NCBI GenBank assembly: GCA_964531325.1
Contig: CAZHCW010000006.1
Location: 62,001-126,000 of the forward strand
DNA length: 64,000 nucleotides
From: UTCHB3 sp964531325
GTDB lineage: Bacteria; Bacteroidota; Ignavibacteria; Ignavibacteriales; Ignavibacteriaceae
Direction of reading: 5' to 3'
Below, piece by piece: positions 1-9,490 of the stretch; within the stretch, counting starts at the first letter, position 1, and every line of letters starts with the position of its first letter. The notes beneath the pieces are model-generated. The model saw nothing but the letters and a program-made list of their open reading frames with translations. It was not told the origin of the DNA and ran no database searches. Position numbers and translations under genes: made by a program.

Positions 1-1504
1 ACCCCAAGACACTAACAAAAGGACTTTTAAGATCGTGAGCAATTATCGCAAAAAGTTTGTTTTTAGTCTCATTTGCCATCACTAACTCATCATTGCTTCT
101 TTGTAGCTGAACATTTACCTTTTCCATCTCCTGGTTGTTCAACTCAAGAAGTTTACCAAGTTTTTTCTGCCTCAAGAAGAGAGATACGAGCCCTATTATT
201 CCAATTAAAATTAGGACAGAGAAAATTGTAAGGGATAGATTAATCTTGTTTTGTGATTCAACTTCAGTCTGAAGATGTTTTTGAGTTTCTTCTGATTTCT
301 CAATTTCATATCTTATTCTCATCTCCCCAACACTGCTAAGAACCGTTTCATTCAGGAGTGAATCTTTGAGGGAGACATGTTTGTTCAAATAAAAGAGTGC
401 TTCTTCTGTCTCTCCGGTCGCTTCCAATAACTTCGAAAGTTCCAGGTAGGCATCCCTTAGGATTGTAGAGAATTTGCCGGTTTCAGCAAGTTCTTTCGCT
501 TTTGTTAAATTTAAGAGGCCTTCTTTTTCGTCTCTTGCAAGGCGGTCGATCCTGCCAAGATTCAGGAGTGCAAAAGATTCTATGAACTTGTCATCAATCT
601 CCCGCGCACGATCCAGACTCTGCTTAAAAAAATCCCGCGCAGCTTTAAGGTTCCCTTTCTTCTCCTGGATTAAACCAAAATCGTTGTAGATCTGCGCCAA
701 ACCGCTTTTTTCATTTCGTTTTTTATATGAAGTCACGATTTCATCATAATATTTGGCAGCGTCATCATAACGGTGTTGAGCGATAAAGAGGCTGGCCAAC
801 CTCCTGAGTGAATAGACCCTCCCCGCTTCATAATTGATCGAGTCTGAAAGGTGGAGAGCGTGCTTGATACTCTCTTCGGCAAGCTCATAATATCTCATCC
901 GCTGATAAATCAAACCGATATTGTTTACAGTTGTAACTATACCATAGTTATCACCACACTCCTGCCTTACCTTCAATGCCTTTAGATAAAAAGAGTAGGA
1001 ATTTTCAATATCTCCTTTCCTCCAATAGACCAACCCGATATTGTTATACGACCTTCCGAGGTCTATAGGATCATCAAGAAATTTCCTCAGAGCGAGTCCT
1101 TTGTTAAGAAAATGGAGGGCAGAATCAAGATCACCGGTTTTCCAATAAGTGAGGCCCAATGTATTATAGGCAGATGCAACAAGCTTATTATCACCTATCT
1201 GTTTTTCGTACTTGAGGGTAATTTTGGCTGTCGAAATTGCTTTGGGATAGTAGTAGAATTTATAATAATGTTCACGAAGTGAATCGAGAAGTTTTCCGGC
1301 TGCTACAAATTTGTTTTTCGCGATAAATTCATTTATCTGCGGAATCAAACCTGCTTCAAGTCTTTGTGTAAGGGAGTCTTGAACCGGGGTTTGTTTAAGT
1401 GAACTGATAACACTTGCTTTTGTTAAATTTGACTCTAATGCAAAAAGCAACAGAGTGTAAAAGCAGATTAGAAAACTATTTTTAAAGATTTTTCTATTTC
1501 GCAT
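1..1504 (-). CDS. TPR-containing sensor histidine kinase (partial, 3' end outside window)
   Basis: Reads leftward from ATG at 1504 and is still open at base 1, giving 501 N-terminal codons. A signal peptide or first membrane segment (FLICFYTLLLFALES) is followed by a long alpha-helical region of tetratricopeptide repeats, of which ASAYNTLGLTYWKTGDLDSA is the clearest. A membrane helix lies at about residues 425-444, then a coiled coil, then the H-box FAIIAHDLKSPF with the phospho-accepting His at residue 490. The CA ATPase domain must lie beyond the window edge. Known of the family: periplasmic TPR sensor kinases are frequent in Bacteroidota. The signal sensed cannot be told. It is divergent from the C25 peptidase gene. 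Confident as a kinase because of the exact H-box and the TPR-TM-HisKA order. Confidence 0.88.
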   Translation of the reverse strand, partial: MRNRKIFKNSFLICFYTLLLFALESNLTKASVISSLKQTPVQDSLTQRLEAGLIPQINEFIAKNKFVAAGKLLDSLREHYYKFYYYPKAISTAKITLKYEKQIGDNKLVASAYNTLGLTYWKTGDLDSALHFLNKGLALRKFLDDPIDLGRSYNNIGLVYWRKGDIENSYSFYLKALKVRQECGDNYGIVTTVNNIGLIYQRMRYYELAEESIKHALHLSDSINYEAGRVYSLRRLASLFIAQHRYDDAAKYYDEIVTSYKKRNEKSGLAQIYNDFGLIQEKKGNLKAARDFFKQSLDRAREIDDKFIESFALLNLGRIDRLARDEKEGLLNLTKAKELAETGKFSTILRDAYLELSKLLEATGETEEALFYLNKHVSLKDSLLNETVLSSVGEMRIRYEIEKSEETQKHLQTEVESQNKINLSLTIFSVLILIGIIGLVSLFLRQKKLGKLLELNNQEMEKVNVQLQRSNDELVMANETKNKLFAIIAHDLKSPFVSVLG

Positions 1505-1738
1505 CTTGAATTTGACTAATGAATTAAATCCCATTTTCAAATTACGCAAAGATTAAGTAATTTACACTCCTGAAATTTAATAATTTGTTATTTTTCACAC
1601 CACCTGAGCAGGAAATACTCTGATCAGCGAACCGGTCTAAAAGTGACTTGTAAGCCATTTGACCCCCCTTACGATTTCGACTTTCAATAGTCGCCCGTCG
1701 GCTATTGCGAATTTTAGTTTCAATTACCGGACCTTTCA
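1505..1738. other. Divergent intergenic region with small hairpin
   Basis: 234 bp between two divergent genes, so it should hold both promoters. An imperfect 8-bp hairpin (AATAGTCG / CGGCTATT around CCCGT) lies at 1686-1706, about 30 bp before the peptidase start. No convincing TAnnTTTG promoter was found. The hairpin could sit in the 5' leader of the peptidase mRNA; its role is unknown. Confidence 0.3.
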
Positions 1739-4700
1739 ATGAAAAAAATTCATTTCCTTTTTTCGCTCCTGCTATTTGTTGGAGTTACCGTTGCGTCTGT
1801 TCCTGATGGCATTCAGATCAGTAGAACAGCAGCCGGTTACACGATTAATCTTACACTGCCGGAATATTCACTTAGTCCATTCTCATATTCTGATAAAAAC
1901 TTTCTTAAAGTTGCCATACCCGGCTATGGTGTTACTGCTGACGCCGGAAGACCTGCACTCCCAAAGATCACCTTCAACCTTGTTATCAATGAAAATGAAG
2001 GCACACCTTCATTTCAGTTGGTTAACCGGAAGGTGGAAGATGCCCTTCTGAAGGAACATGTTTATCCATTCCAGGCTCCATACAGAAGAGACCTGCCTCT
2101 GGCAAACAGACCTTTTAACTTTGATTCTGATTTCTATAATTCCAACGGGAACCAACGCCCCCCTTTTATCGAGATATCAGAACCATTTTATATAAGTGGT
2201 GTAAAAGGAGTTACAGTTACAATATATCCGTTCAATTACATTCCTTCCGCTAAAAGATTGGATGTAACAAGAACAGCCAAGATCAATATAACGACCAACC
2301 GTGCTGTTGCAAAAGATAATTCACATTCAGAGGTTTACACTTCATTTTTTAGTTCTTTCTTTGCCAACTACGAATTTGGTTCTGTAAGGCAGATCAAAAA
2401 CTATCTGATTATTACCGCTCCTGAGTATGAAGCAGGTCTTGCACCATTTGTGAATCATAAAACCTCGGGTGGCTTCAATGTTGCAATGTTTACTACCACA
2501 GTTACCGGAACCACAACCACTGCCATCAAAGCTTTCATTCAACAGCGGTATAACGACCCCGGACTAAAACCCGAATTTGTTCTACTTGTTGGGGATGTTG
2601 AAAAGATACCTGCATGGACCGGATCGGGCGAAGGATCGCCTAAAACAGATCTGAACTATGCACTGCTTCAGGGAACTGATTATTATGCCGATCTTTTTAT
2701 CGGAAGGTTTTCTATAACCAATGCCACTGAACTTGCCAATATTATAAACAAAACCATTTATATGGAAAATAATATTGCAACTCTGGCAAAAAATAATGTC
2801 TATATGGCCTCCCAGGATAACTATTCCATTACTGAGGGGACTCAAAACTATGTAATAAACACTTACTTCCAACCCAACGGTTTTAATAATCTAAAGCTCT
2901 ACAGCAACAGCGGCGCAACAACAGCACAACTTATAGCTGCTCTTAATGCTAATAAAATGTTTGCCATATATTCGGGACACGGATCCGAATCTTCATGGGC
3001 TGATGGCCCTGAGCTTTCACAAAGTCAAGTAAGAAGTCTTACAAACACTGTTTTCCCGTTTGTTTATTCATTTGCATGCGTAACGGGTTCATATCATCTG
3101 GCAGAGTGTTTTGGTGAAACCTGGATCAGAATTCCGACCGGTGCTTCATCATTTTATGGTTCATCGGTTAATTCATATTGGGATGAAGACGATATCCTTG
3201 AAAGAAAAATTTTCCAGGCTATGTTTGTTGACAACCTTACAAAAGTTACTCCGATGTTTGATATGGGTAAATACCTTACCACTCTCCACTTCGGAAATAT
3301 TGGGCCCGGAACAACCATGCTCCGTTATCTCGAAATGTACAACCTGATGGGCGACCCCTCACTTGAAACCAAAAGAGTGATCCCACCCGACCAGACAGCA
3401 CCTGATCCTGTCACTAATCTTGCTTCAGGAAATTGCACTTCAAACTCGGTTACACTAAGCTGGACTGCCCCGTACGATTCAACTTTTGGTGGTGTGCAAG
3501 CTTATGACATCAGATATTCAACTTCGGTTATAGCGAATGACAACGATTTTAATAATGCAACAAGCATTATATTTGCCGGACAATCTGATACCCTCGGAAC
3601 GCCAAAATCGTTTTGTATTAACGGGCTTACATTTAACACCAACTACTATTTTGCTGTAAAAGCGATGGATATGTGGTCAAATAAATCTTCAATGTCAAAT
3701 GTTACTACATCCTCCACACTGGCAGCTCCTATGGTTGCTGTTTCCCCGGGAAGCATTTCCCATCTTCTTGGAAACCAGACTGTAGTTGTTGATACTGTTT
3801 ATATATCAAATGCATCCCCAAATCAGTCAACTCTCGATTATACGGTTGAATTTGAAAACAGCACCTATCCTTCAAAGTCAATTGATTATTCATTCTTCCA
3901 TGAGAGTCCATCAACTGAAAAAGCCGGTGATAAAAACAATCCCGCTCCTGAATTTGGTCAGTCGGTTAAAGGCTCCGGTGGACCTGATCTGTTTGGATAT
4001 AAATGGGCTGATAGTGATGATCCTCAGGGACCGGCTTATGTCTGGGAAGATATCTCCACCACAGGAACTCCCGTCACTGCCTGGACCCCCACAGGAACAC
4101 TCTCTGCCACCGATGAAGGATATTCGGGACCATTTAACCTCGGATTCAACTTTAAATATTATGGGCTTCCAAAGTCACAGATATATATCTCGACAAACGG
4201 ATTGTTAACTTTCACTCCAATTTCGACAAATATCTATTCAAATACCCCCATCCCAACCGCAACAGAGCCAAATGAGATCATCTGCCCATTCTGGGATGAT
4301 CTTGATGCCAAATCACCGGGGACTGTTCACTATAAACAAGACGGTAACCGTTTTATTATTCAGTGGACTAACTATCAACGATATAGTGGAACAGCGAGTT
4401 ACACATGGCAGGTGGTAATCTACTCGAGTGGAAAAATTCTATTCTATTTCAACAGCATGACAGGAACTCTTGATGGTGCTACAACAGGAATAGAAAATGC
4501 CTCCGGGAACGATGGGCTTCAGCTATCTTATAATTCAACTTTCGTTAAGAATAATTTTGCAGTTAAACTGGCTGCGGAACCTGAGTGGATAATTCCTTCG
4601 GGTAACCTTGCAGGTACTCTGAATCAAGGAAACAGAACAGGCATCATCATCACTATCCGCACTGAAGACTTCAATCAGGGAAATTATTCCATGGATATGA

Positions 4701-5344
4701 TGGTCAGAAGTAATTGTGGACTGCATCCATTGGTTACAGTACCAATTTCTGTTACTCTTAGCGCAATTCCGGTTGAATTAACTTCCTTCGAGGCTGAAAC
4801 TGTAAGAGATGAAGTTATTCTTAAATGGAAAACAGCCTCGGAAACAAACAACCTTGGTTTCGCAGTTGAGAGGAAAGACAACACCAAAGGACTTTGGAAT
4901 AATCTTACTTTCATCGATGGAAAAGGAACAACAACTCAAATTTCTGACTACTTCTTCCGCGACAAAAACCTGAAACCCGGAAGTTATGAATACAGGATCA
5001 AACAGACCGATCTTAATGGAGATGTCTCTTTCAGCAATCCACTTAAAGTTGAAGTAGGTCTTCCTGATGAGTTTGCACTCTATCAGAACTACCCGAACCC
5101 TTTTAACCCAACGACCACGATTTCATTTGCAATTCCTTTTGTTGAAGGAATTACATCACAAAGTGTAAATCTTACGGTTTATGATGCCCTTGGAAACGAA
5201 ATGACAACTTTGGTAAATGGTGAAAAGGAAGCAGGCATTTACAAAACCGAGCTTAATTGCTCGAATTTTGCAAGTGGAATTTATTTCTACAAACTCTCTG
5301 CCGGTAAATTTACCGCAATCAGAAAATTTGTAGTGCTTAAATAA
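1739..5344 (+). CDS. Gingipain-like C25 family cysteine peptidase with T9SS tail
   Basis: 1201 aa. Sec signal peptide (MKKIHFLFSLLLFVGVTVAS), then a pro-region and a C25 catalytic domain. The catalytic His is in YSGHGSES (His 414) and the nucleophile in YSFACVTGS (Cys 447), the His-then-Cys order of gingipains and caspase-fold enzymes. A fibronectin type III domain follows at about residues 545-655 (PDPVTNLASG...VTLSWTAP), then a beta-rich domain (about 750-990), and a type IX secretion C-terminal domain with YQNYPNPFNPTTTISF near residue 1117 and a final SGIYFYKLSAG...KFVVLK. Expected to be exported across the outer membrane by T9SS and cell-attached or released. It lacks a recognisable Arg- or Lys-gingipain specificity signature, so the substrate is open. 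It stands alone, followed by a terminator-like hairpin. Confidence 0.9.
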   Translation: MKKIHFLFSLLLFVGVTVASVPDGIQISRTAAGYTINLTLPEYSLSPFSYSDKNFLKVAIPGYGVTADAGRPALPKITFNLVINENEGTPSFQLVNRKVEDALLKEHVYPFQAPYRRDLPLANRPFNFDSDFYNSNGNQRPPFIEISEPFYISGVKGVTVTIYPFNYIPSAKRLDVTRTAKINITTNRAVAKDNSHSEVYTSFFSSFFANYEFGSVRQIKNYLIITAPEYEAGLAPFVNHKTSGGFNVAMFTTTVTGTTTTAIKAFIQQRYNDPGLKPEFVLLVGDVEKIPAWTGSGEGSPKTDLNYALLQGTDYYADLFIGRFSITNATELANIINKTIYMENNIATLAKNNVYMASQDNYSITEGTQNYVINTYFQPNGFNNLKLYSNSGATTAQLIAALNANKMFAIYSGHGSESSWADGPELSQSQVRSLTNTVFPFVYSFACVTGSYHLAECFGETWIRIPTGASSFYGSSVNSYWDEDDILERKIFQAMFVDNLTKVTPMFDMGKYLTTLHFGNIGPGTTMLRYLEMYNLMGDPSLETKRVIPPDQTAPDPVTNLASGNCTSNSVTLSWTAPYDSTFGGVQAYDIRYSTSVIANDNDFNNATSIIFAGQSDTLGTPKSFCINGLTFNTNYYFAVKAMDMWSNKSSMSNVTTSSTLAAPMVAVSPGSISHLLGNQTVVVDTVYISNASPNQSTLDYTVEFENSTYPSKSIDYSFFHESPSTEKAGDKNNPAPEFGQSVKGSGGPDLFGYKWADSDDPQGPAYVWEDISTTGTPVTAWTPTGTLSATDEGYSGPFNLGFNFKYYGLPKSQIYISTNGLLTFTPISTNIYSNTPIPTATEPNEIICPFWDDLDAKSPGTVHYKQDGNRFIIQWTNYQRYSGTASYTWQVVIYSSGKILFYFNSMTGTLDGATTGIENASGNDGLQLSYNSTFVKNNFAVKLAAEPEWIIPSGNLAGTLNQGNRTGIIITIRTEDFNQGNYSMDMMVRSNCGLHPLVTVPISVTLSAIPVELTSFEAETVRDEVILKWKTASETNNLGFAVERKDNTKGLWNNLTFIDGKGTTTQISDYFFRDKNLKPGSYEYRIKQTDLNGDVSFSNPLKVEVGLPDEFALYQNYPNPFNPTTTISFAIPFVEGITSQSVNLTVYDALGNEMTTLVNGEKEAGIYKTELNCSNFASGIYFYKLSAGKFTAIRKFVVLK

Positions 5345-5460
5345 GATTTTTTAATTTTTCAAGATATTATGCGTGACAGTTGAAAAAATGGAAGAATTTT
5401 AGTAAGTTTGAGCGTCGGTTAATCGGAATTGCCCTCATGACGGTTAACCATTATGACACA

Positions 5461-5490
5461 GATCCCCGCCTTGTGCGGGGATCGTTATTT
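5461..5490 (+). terminator. Rho-independent terminator after C25 peptidase
   Basis: Perfect 9-bp stem GATCCCCGC / GCGGGGATC with loop CTTGT, followed by GTTATTTT. It lies 116 bp after the peptidase stop. The rest of 5345-5646 is AT-rich with no gene; it should hold the promoter of the following kinase, but I see no clear consensus. Confidence 0.7.
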
Positions 5491-5646
5491 TAAATATGAT
5501 CCGTATTTTTTCAGAGTGCCAAATTCCCCGTTTATTCACCCTCATCATATTCTAAATCGATAATTTTTTATAACTTGCTCTTGGGAATTTTACAAATATA
5601 AGTTTATTCATTTTTACTAAATCATTCTTCTTCTGCCGGATTAAAA

Positions 5647-7806
5647 ATGACGATTGATGTCCCAACCCTCTACATCGTATTGGTTCTGTTAAATCTTCTT
5701 CAGATTCTTGCCCTTTATGTGCAGTATAAAATTAATAAGACTTACGAAGGTGTTGGCTGGTGGCTTCTTTGGAGTGTATTTGGCTTTCTCGGGTTTGGGT
5801 TCACTTTGTTTAGGGATGTCCCGGGAATGTTTGAATTGGTTGCAACAATTCAGAATACGGCAATAGTATCCGGTACAATGTTTATCTATATTGGTGTTGC
5901 ACGATTTCTGAACACAAAAGAAAGTCCAACCGCAATAACAACGATTCTCCTCCTCTTTTTTTCCGGGTTTTTCTATTTCCTTTTTGTGGAGGACAGTAGC
6001 GACAGAAGAGGAATAGTTATCAACATTACCCTTATCGCTTTTGCAGTTATTACCGCAGTAACAATCTTCACTAATGGAATTTCCTCCATCTATAAACTGA
6101 TGAGATTTATCGCAGTTTCACTCCTGACCCATGCCGGTGTCCTTCTCTATCGTTCGTATCTGATGTTGTGGCTGCCTTCAAATGTTGATATGTTTCAGCC
6201 TGTTTTTTACAATATCCTCCCGGTTTTTGATGCCATTATCCTTACTTTGATTTTGACCTTTGGTTTTATCATGGCGATAAATCAGCGGCTTTCACACGAC
6301 ATAACCACCTCAAAAGACCATTTTCAATCAATTTTCAGCGTCTCCCCCGGAGCCGTACTTATCTCTGCCGTTGAAGATGGTAAAATAGCTGAAATTAATG
6401 ACACCTTCACCCAAATTACCGGGTTTGAAAGATCCGAGGCCATTGGGAAAACCACCAACGAGTTGGGATTGTGGAAAAACATAAACGAGAGAAAAAAACT
6501 GATCGACGATATCCAAAATTTTGGTCGGTGTTATAACCGGGAATTCCGTTTGAACCGTAAATCGGGAGAAGAGTTTATCGGTCTGACTTCAGCGGGTATA
6601 ATCTCATTACAAGATAAACCCCATATTATCAGTAACACATTAGATGTAACCGATAAATATCTGGCGGAAGAGAAAATTAAAGCTTCAGAGGAAAAGTATC
6701 GCACACTTGCAGAGACCACACCAAATCTCATTTTAATGCATGATTTTAATGGATTGATAACTTATATTAATAAAGCCGGGTTAAATTTGATTCAGCTTCC
6801 CGAGACAGAGATTATTGGGAAATCCCTCAAACAATTTGTTTCGGATGAGCTTTTTGAAGAGGCGAAAGAACGACAAAAATTACGGATGAAGGGCTTTACC
6901 GATACCCTTGAATATAAATCCGCTTTTACAACCGGTGACGGCAGATTATTAAAGATAAGAGTGGTTTCAGCTCCAATTATCAAAAACGGAAAAATGGAGA
7001 GTTTCCTACTTGTTGCCTACGATATCACCGAACTTGAAAATAACTTGATAGAACTGACAAGAGCAAAAGAAACTGCCGAGGAAATGAATAAAATAAAATC
7101 ATATTTCTTCGCAAATATGAGTCACGAATTACGAACACCCTTTGTTGGAATACTTGGATACACTCAAATTATCAGCGACAGGCTTGCCAATCCCGATGAA
7201 TATGGTGAGTTGGACAATGCCGAACTCAGCATCATGATCAACAGAATTATGCTTAGTTCGGAAAGGCTCATGAACACCTTAAACGAGATCCTCGATTTTT
7301 CAAAGTTGGAGTTTCAAGAGGTGAATGTGGTCGAATCAGAATTTGAACTTAATTTTCTCTTAGACGATGTTTGCAAAACATTTCAAAAAACCGCCTGGAA
7401 TAAAAACCTCGAAATCTTCTATAAGGGGTTACCCGATAATCCACGAATAGTGTCTGACGAAAAAATGTTCAGAAGTATTCTTGTTAACCTCGTGAGCAAT
7501 GCCGTGAAATACACTTTGGAAGGTAAAATCAAGATTTCTGCTGATATAATCGAAAAGGAGAATAAAAATTATCTTAAGTTATCAGTATCTGATACGGGAA
7601 TCGGCATTCCATTGGATAAAAAACAGGCAGTTTGGGAAGCATTTAGACAAGTAAGCGAAGGACACGGACGATCATTTGAAGGAACTGGACTTGGACTTAC
7701 CATCACCAAAGAATATGTAAATATGCTTAAAGGCGAAATATCTTTGGAAAGTGTTGAGGGTCAGGGTTCTTCATTTACAGTGGTTGTTCCCGTTACTGTT
7801 TTATAG
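5647..7806 (+). CDS. Membrane-bound PAS sensor histidine kinase
   Basis: 719 aa. The N-terminal ~215 residues hold about seven hydrophobic helices (a 7TM-like sensor region), followed by two PAS domains (about 225-335 and 345-460; QSIFSVSPGAVLISAVEDGKIAEI and RTLAETTPNLILMHDF). The HisKA H-box FFANMSHELRTPF carries His 493. The HATPase_c domain has N-box LVNLVSNAVKYT, G1 DTGIGIP and G2 GTGLGLTI. There is no receiver domain, so it is a simple rather than hybrid kinase and needs a separate response regulator, none of which is adjacent. Isolated gene; the ligand is unknown. Full-length and intact. Confidence 0.9.
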   Translation: MTIDVPTLYIVLVLLNLLQILALYVQYKINKTYEGVGWWLLWSVFGFLGFGFTLFRDVPGMFELVATIQNTAIVSGTMFIYIGVARFLNTKESPTAITTILLLFFSGFFYFLFVEDSSDRRGIVINITLIAFAVITAVTIFTNGISSIYKLMRFIAVSLLTHAGVLLYRSYLMLWLPSNVDMFQPVFYNILPVFDAIILTLILTFGFIMAINQRLSHDITTSKDHFQSIFSVSPGAVLISAVEDGKIAEINDTFTQITGFERSEAIGKTTNELGLWKNINERKKLIDDIQNFGRCYNREFRLNRKSGEEFIGLTSAGIISLQDKPHIISNTLDVTDKYLAEEKIKASEEKYRTLAETTPNLILMHDFNGLITYINKAGLNLIQLPETEIIGKSLKQFVSDELFEEAKERQKLRMKGFTDTLEYKSAFTTGDGRLLKIRVVSAPIIKNGKMESFLLVAYDITELENNLIELTRAKETAEEMNKIKSYFFANMSHELRTPFVGILGYTQIISDRLANPDEYGELDNAELSIMINRIMLSSERLMNTLNEILDFSKLEFQEVNVVESEFELNFLLDDVCKTFQKTAWNKNLEIFYKGLPDNPRIVSDEKMFRSILVNLVSNAVKYTLEGKIKISADIIEKENKNYLKLSVSDTGIGIPLDKKQAVWEAFRQVSEGHGRSFEGTGLGLTITKEYVNMLKGEISLESVEGQGSSFTVVVPVTVL

Positions 7807-7880
7807 ACAGCGTTATTTATTAAGGTCAGAAACTGATTCAACTGCATGGATCATTCGCTAATTCAGTATTGAAAAACCAA

Positions 7881-9320
7881 CTAATATTTAATCAAATTTT
7901 TTGCCATCCCTTCGAATACAAAAAAGTGGAATGGTAACACTGAATACCAATAAAGTCTCCCCAATAAACCCTTTGGTCTAAAAGTTGCGGTTTGCCGTAA
8001 ATACCACACTCCTGAACGATTAACCACCTGAAATTCAAGCCACGCCTCACCCGGAAGTTTCATCTCTGCATAAAGCAACAGCCTTGTCATTGAACTGTCG
8101 GCAGCAAGAACACGCCAAAAATCGAGTGTATCGCCAATATGGATATTATCAGGATTGGTTCTGCCTCTTCTAAGCCCTACTCCCCCAAATACCTTATCCA
8201 AAAAACCTCTTATTTGCCACAATGTATTGCCATAATACCACCCTCTGTCACCCCCGATTGACCAGATATTTTGTTTTACTCTCTCCACATCACCTGTAAT
8301 CAATTTTTCTCTTTTATCAGTAAAAACTCCATTCACCGGTACATTAATATGTTCAAGAAGAGAACTCTCCTTTGAACTGGAAACGAGAGAGTCTTTCCAA
8401 CTTGAGAGTACACTATTCTGCTCAATTTTTTGGAATGCAAGCTCTACTGCTTCTTTATAACTTATCAACTTCAAGCCAAGCAGTTTTGCAAGGTCATTGT
8501 TACGAGCAACCACTTCAATTTTCATACTGTTAACAAGGTTAACGGCAAGTTTATAGGAAGTTGAAGTTACAAAATAGAGCCAGTAGGAAGAGACTCTGGG
8601 TGTCATCACCGGAACGGTGTAAATGAACCGTCTGAGCCCTCTAACAGAAGCAAACTGAAGCAACATCTCTTTGTATGTCATAATGTCGGGACCACCAATA
8701 TCCCACGCTTTATTCTCAGTCTCAGGATGGTCGAGAACCCCTGTCAAACATTCAAGAATATTTCTTATAGCTACAGGTTGATTTTTTGTATTCAACCATT
8801 TTGGAGTAACCATTATTGGCAGTTTCTCTACAAGATCTCGAATTATTTCAAATGAAGCACTTCCAGACCCTACAATTATTCCCGCTCTTATCGATGTTAA
8901 TGAAATGGCAGAACCACCCAATATCTCTTCAACATTTTTTCTTGAGGAAAGGTGTTTTGAGAGATGTTCCGAATTAGTAATCCCTCCAAGATAAATTATC
9001 CTTTTTACTCCGGCTTTTAATACAAACTTCATAAAATTATTTGCGGATAACTCTTCAAGTCTCCCAAAATCTTCTATATTTGATGTCATTGAGTGAATTA
9101 GATAATAAGCGACATCCACATCTTTTATTGTGTCACTGGCTGGAATTTCTTTGAGGAAGTCAACTTCAAACAGAGTGATATTTGGATTTGCAATGAGCTC
9201 TTCCATTGGGAACCGGCTTCGGTCTCGTACACAGCATATCACCTCATGCCCCTGTTCAAGCAAAAGAGGCAGCAGCCTTTTTCCGATATATCCGGTCGTC
9301 CCGGTTAATAGTATTTTCAT
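7881..9320 (-). CDS. NAD(P)-binding Rossmann-fold protein with C-terminal DUF2867
   Basis: 479 aa. The N-terminal extended-SDR/NmrA-like Rossmann fold begins with TGTTGYIGKRLLPLL, a typical glycine-rich dinucleotide-binding loop, and continues with the NDUFA9/YbjT-like pattern (AYYLIHSMTS, VKRIIYLGGIT). The C-terminal ~150 residues (from about WSIGGDRGWYYGNTLW to the end) match the DUF2867 layout, with conserved DFWRV, AEMKLPGEAWLEF and the tail YWYSVLPFHFFVF. Proteins of this architecture are annotated as oxidoreductases or epimerases of unknown substrate. Start ATG at 9320. It is convergent with the PAS kinase and isolated by a terminator from the gene on its right. Confidence 0.85.
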   Translation of the reverse strand: MKILLTGTTGYIGKRLLPLLLEQGHEVICCVRDRSRFPMEELIANPNITLFEVDFLKEIPASDTIKDVDVAYYLIHSMTSNIEDFGRLEELSANNFMKFVLKAGVKRIIYLGGITNSEHLSKHLSSRKNVEEILGGSAISLTSIRAGIIVGSGSASFEIIRDLVEKLPIMVTPKWLNTKNQPVAIRNILECLTGVLDHPETENKAWDIGGPDIMTYKEMLLQFASVRGLRRFIYTVPVMTPRVSSYWLYFVTSTSYKLAVNLVNSMKIEVVARNNDLAKLLGLKLISYKEAVELAFQKIEQNSVLSSWKDSLVSSSKESSLLEHINVPVNGVFTDKREKLITGDVERVKQNIWSIGGDRGWYYGNTLWQIRGFLDKVFGGVGLRRGRTNPDNIHIGDTLDFWRVLAADSSMTRLLLYAEMKLPGEAWLEFQVVNRSGVWYLRQTATFRPKGLLGRLYWYSVLPFHFFVFEGMAKNLIKY

Positions 9321-9390
9321 TTCACTTTATCTATATTGTCTGTTGGTGTAACAATCAGGGGGAAAGATAAATTCACTTCCTTGATGACAT

Positions 9391-9428
9391 AAAAAAAGGC
9401 AGAAATGAAATCAATTCATCTCTGCCTT
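9391..9428 (-). terminator. Rho-independent terminator of the T9SS-substrate gene
   Basis: On the minus strand an 8-bp outer stem AAGGCAGA / TCTGCCTT plus inner ATGAA / TTCAT pairing is followed by a run of seven T. It sits 63 bp after the stop of the secreted-protein gene that ends at 9491 and separates it from the DUF2867 gene. Confidence 0.8.
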
Positions 9429-9490
9429 AAAACCCGGAAAAGTCAGATTTTTATTGTGTAACCGATTTTCCGAAAACAACTACCACTATT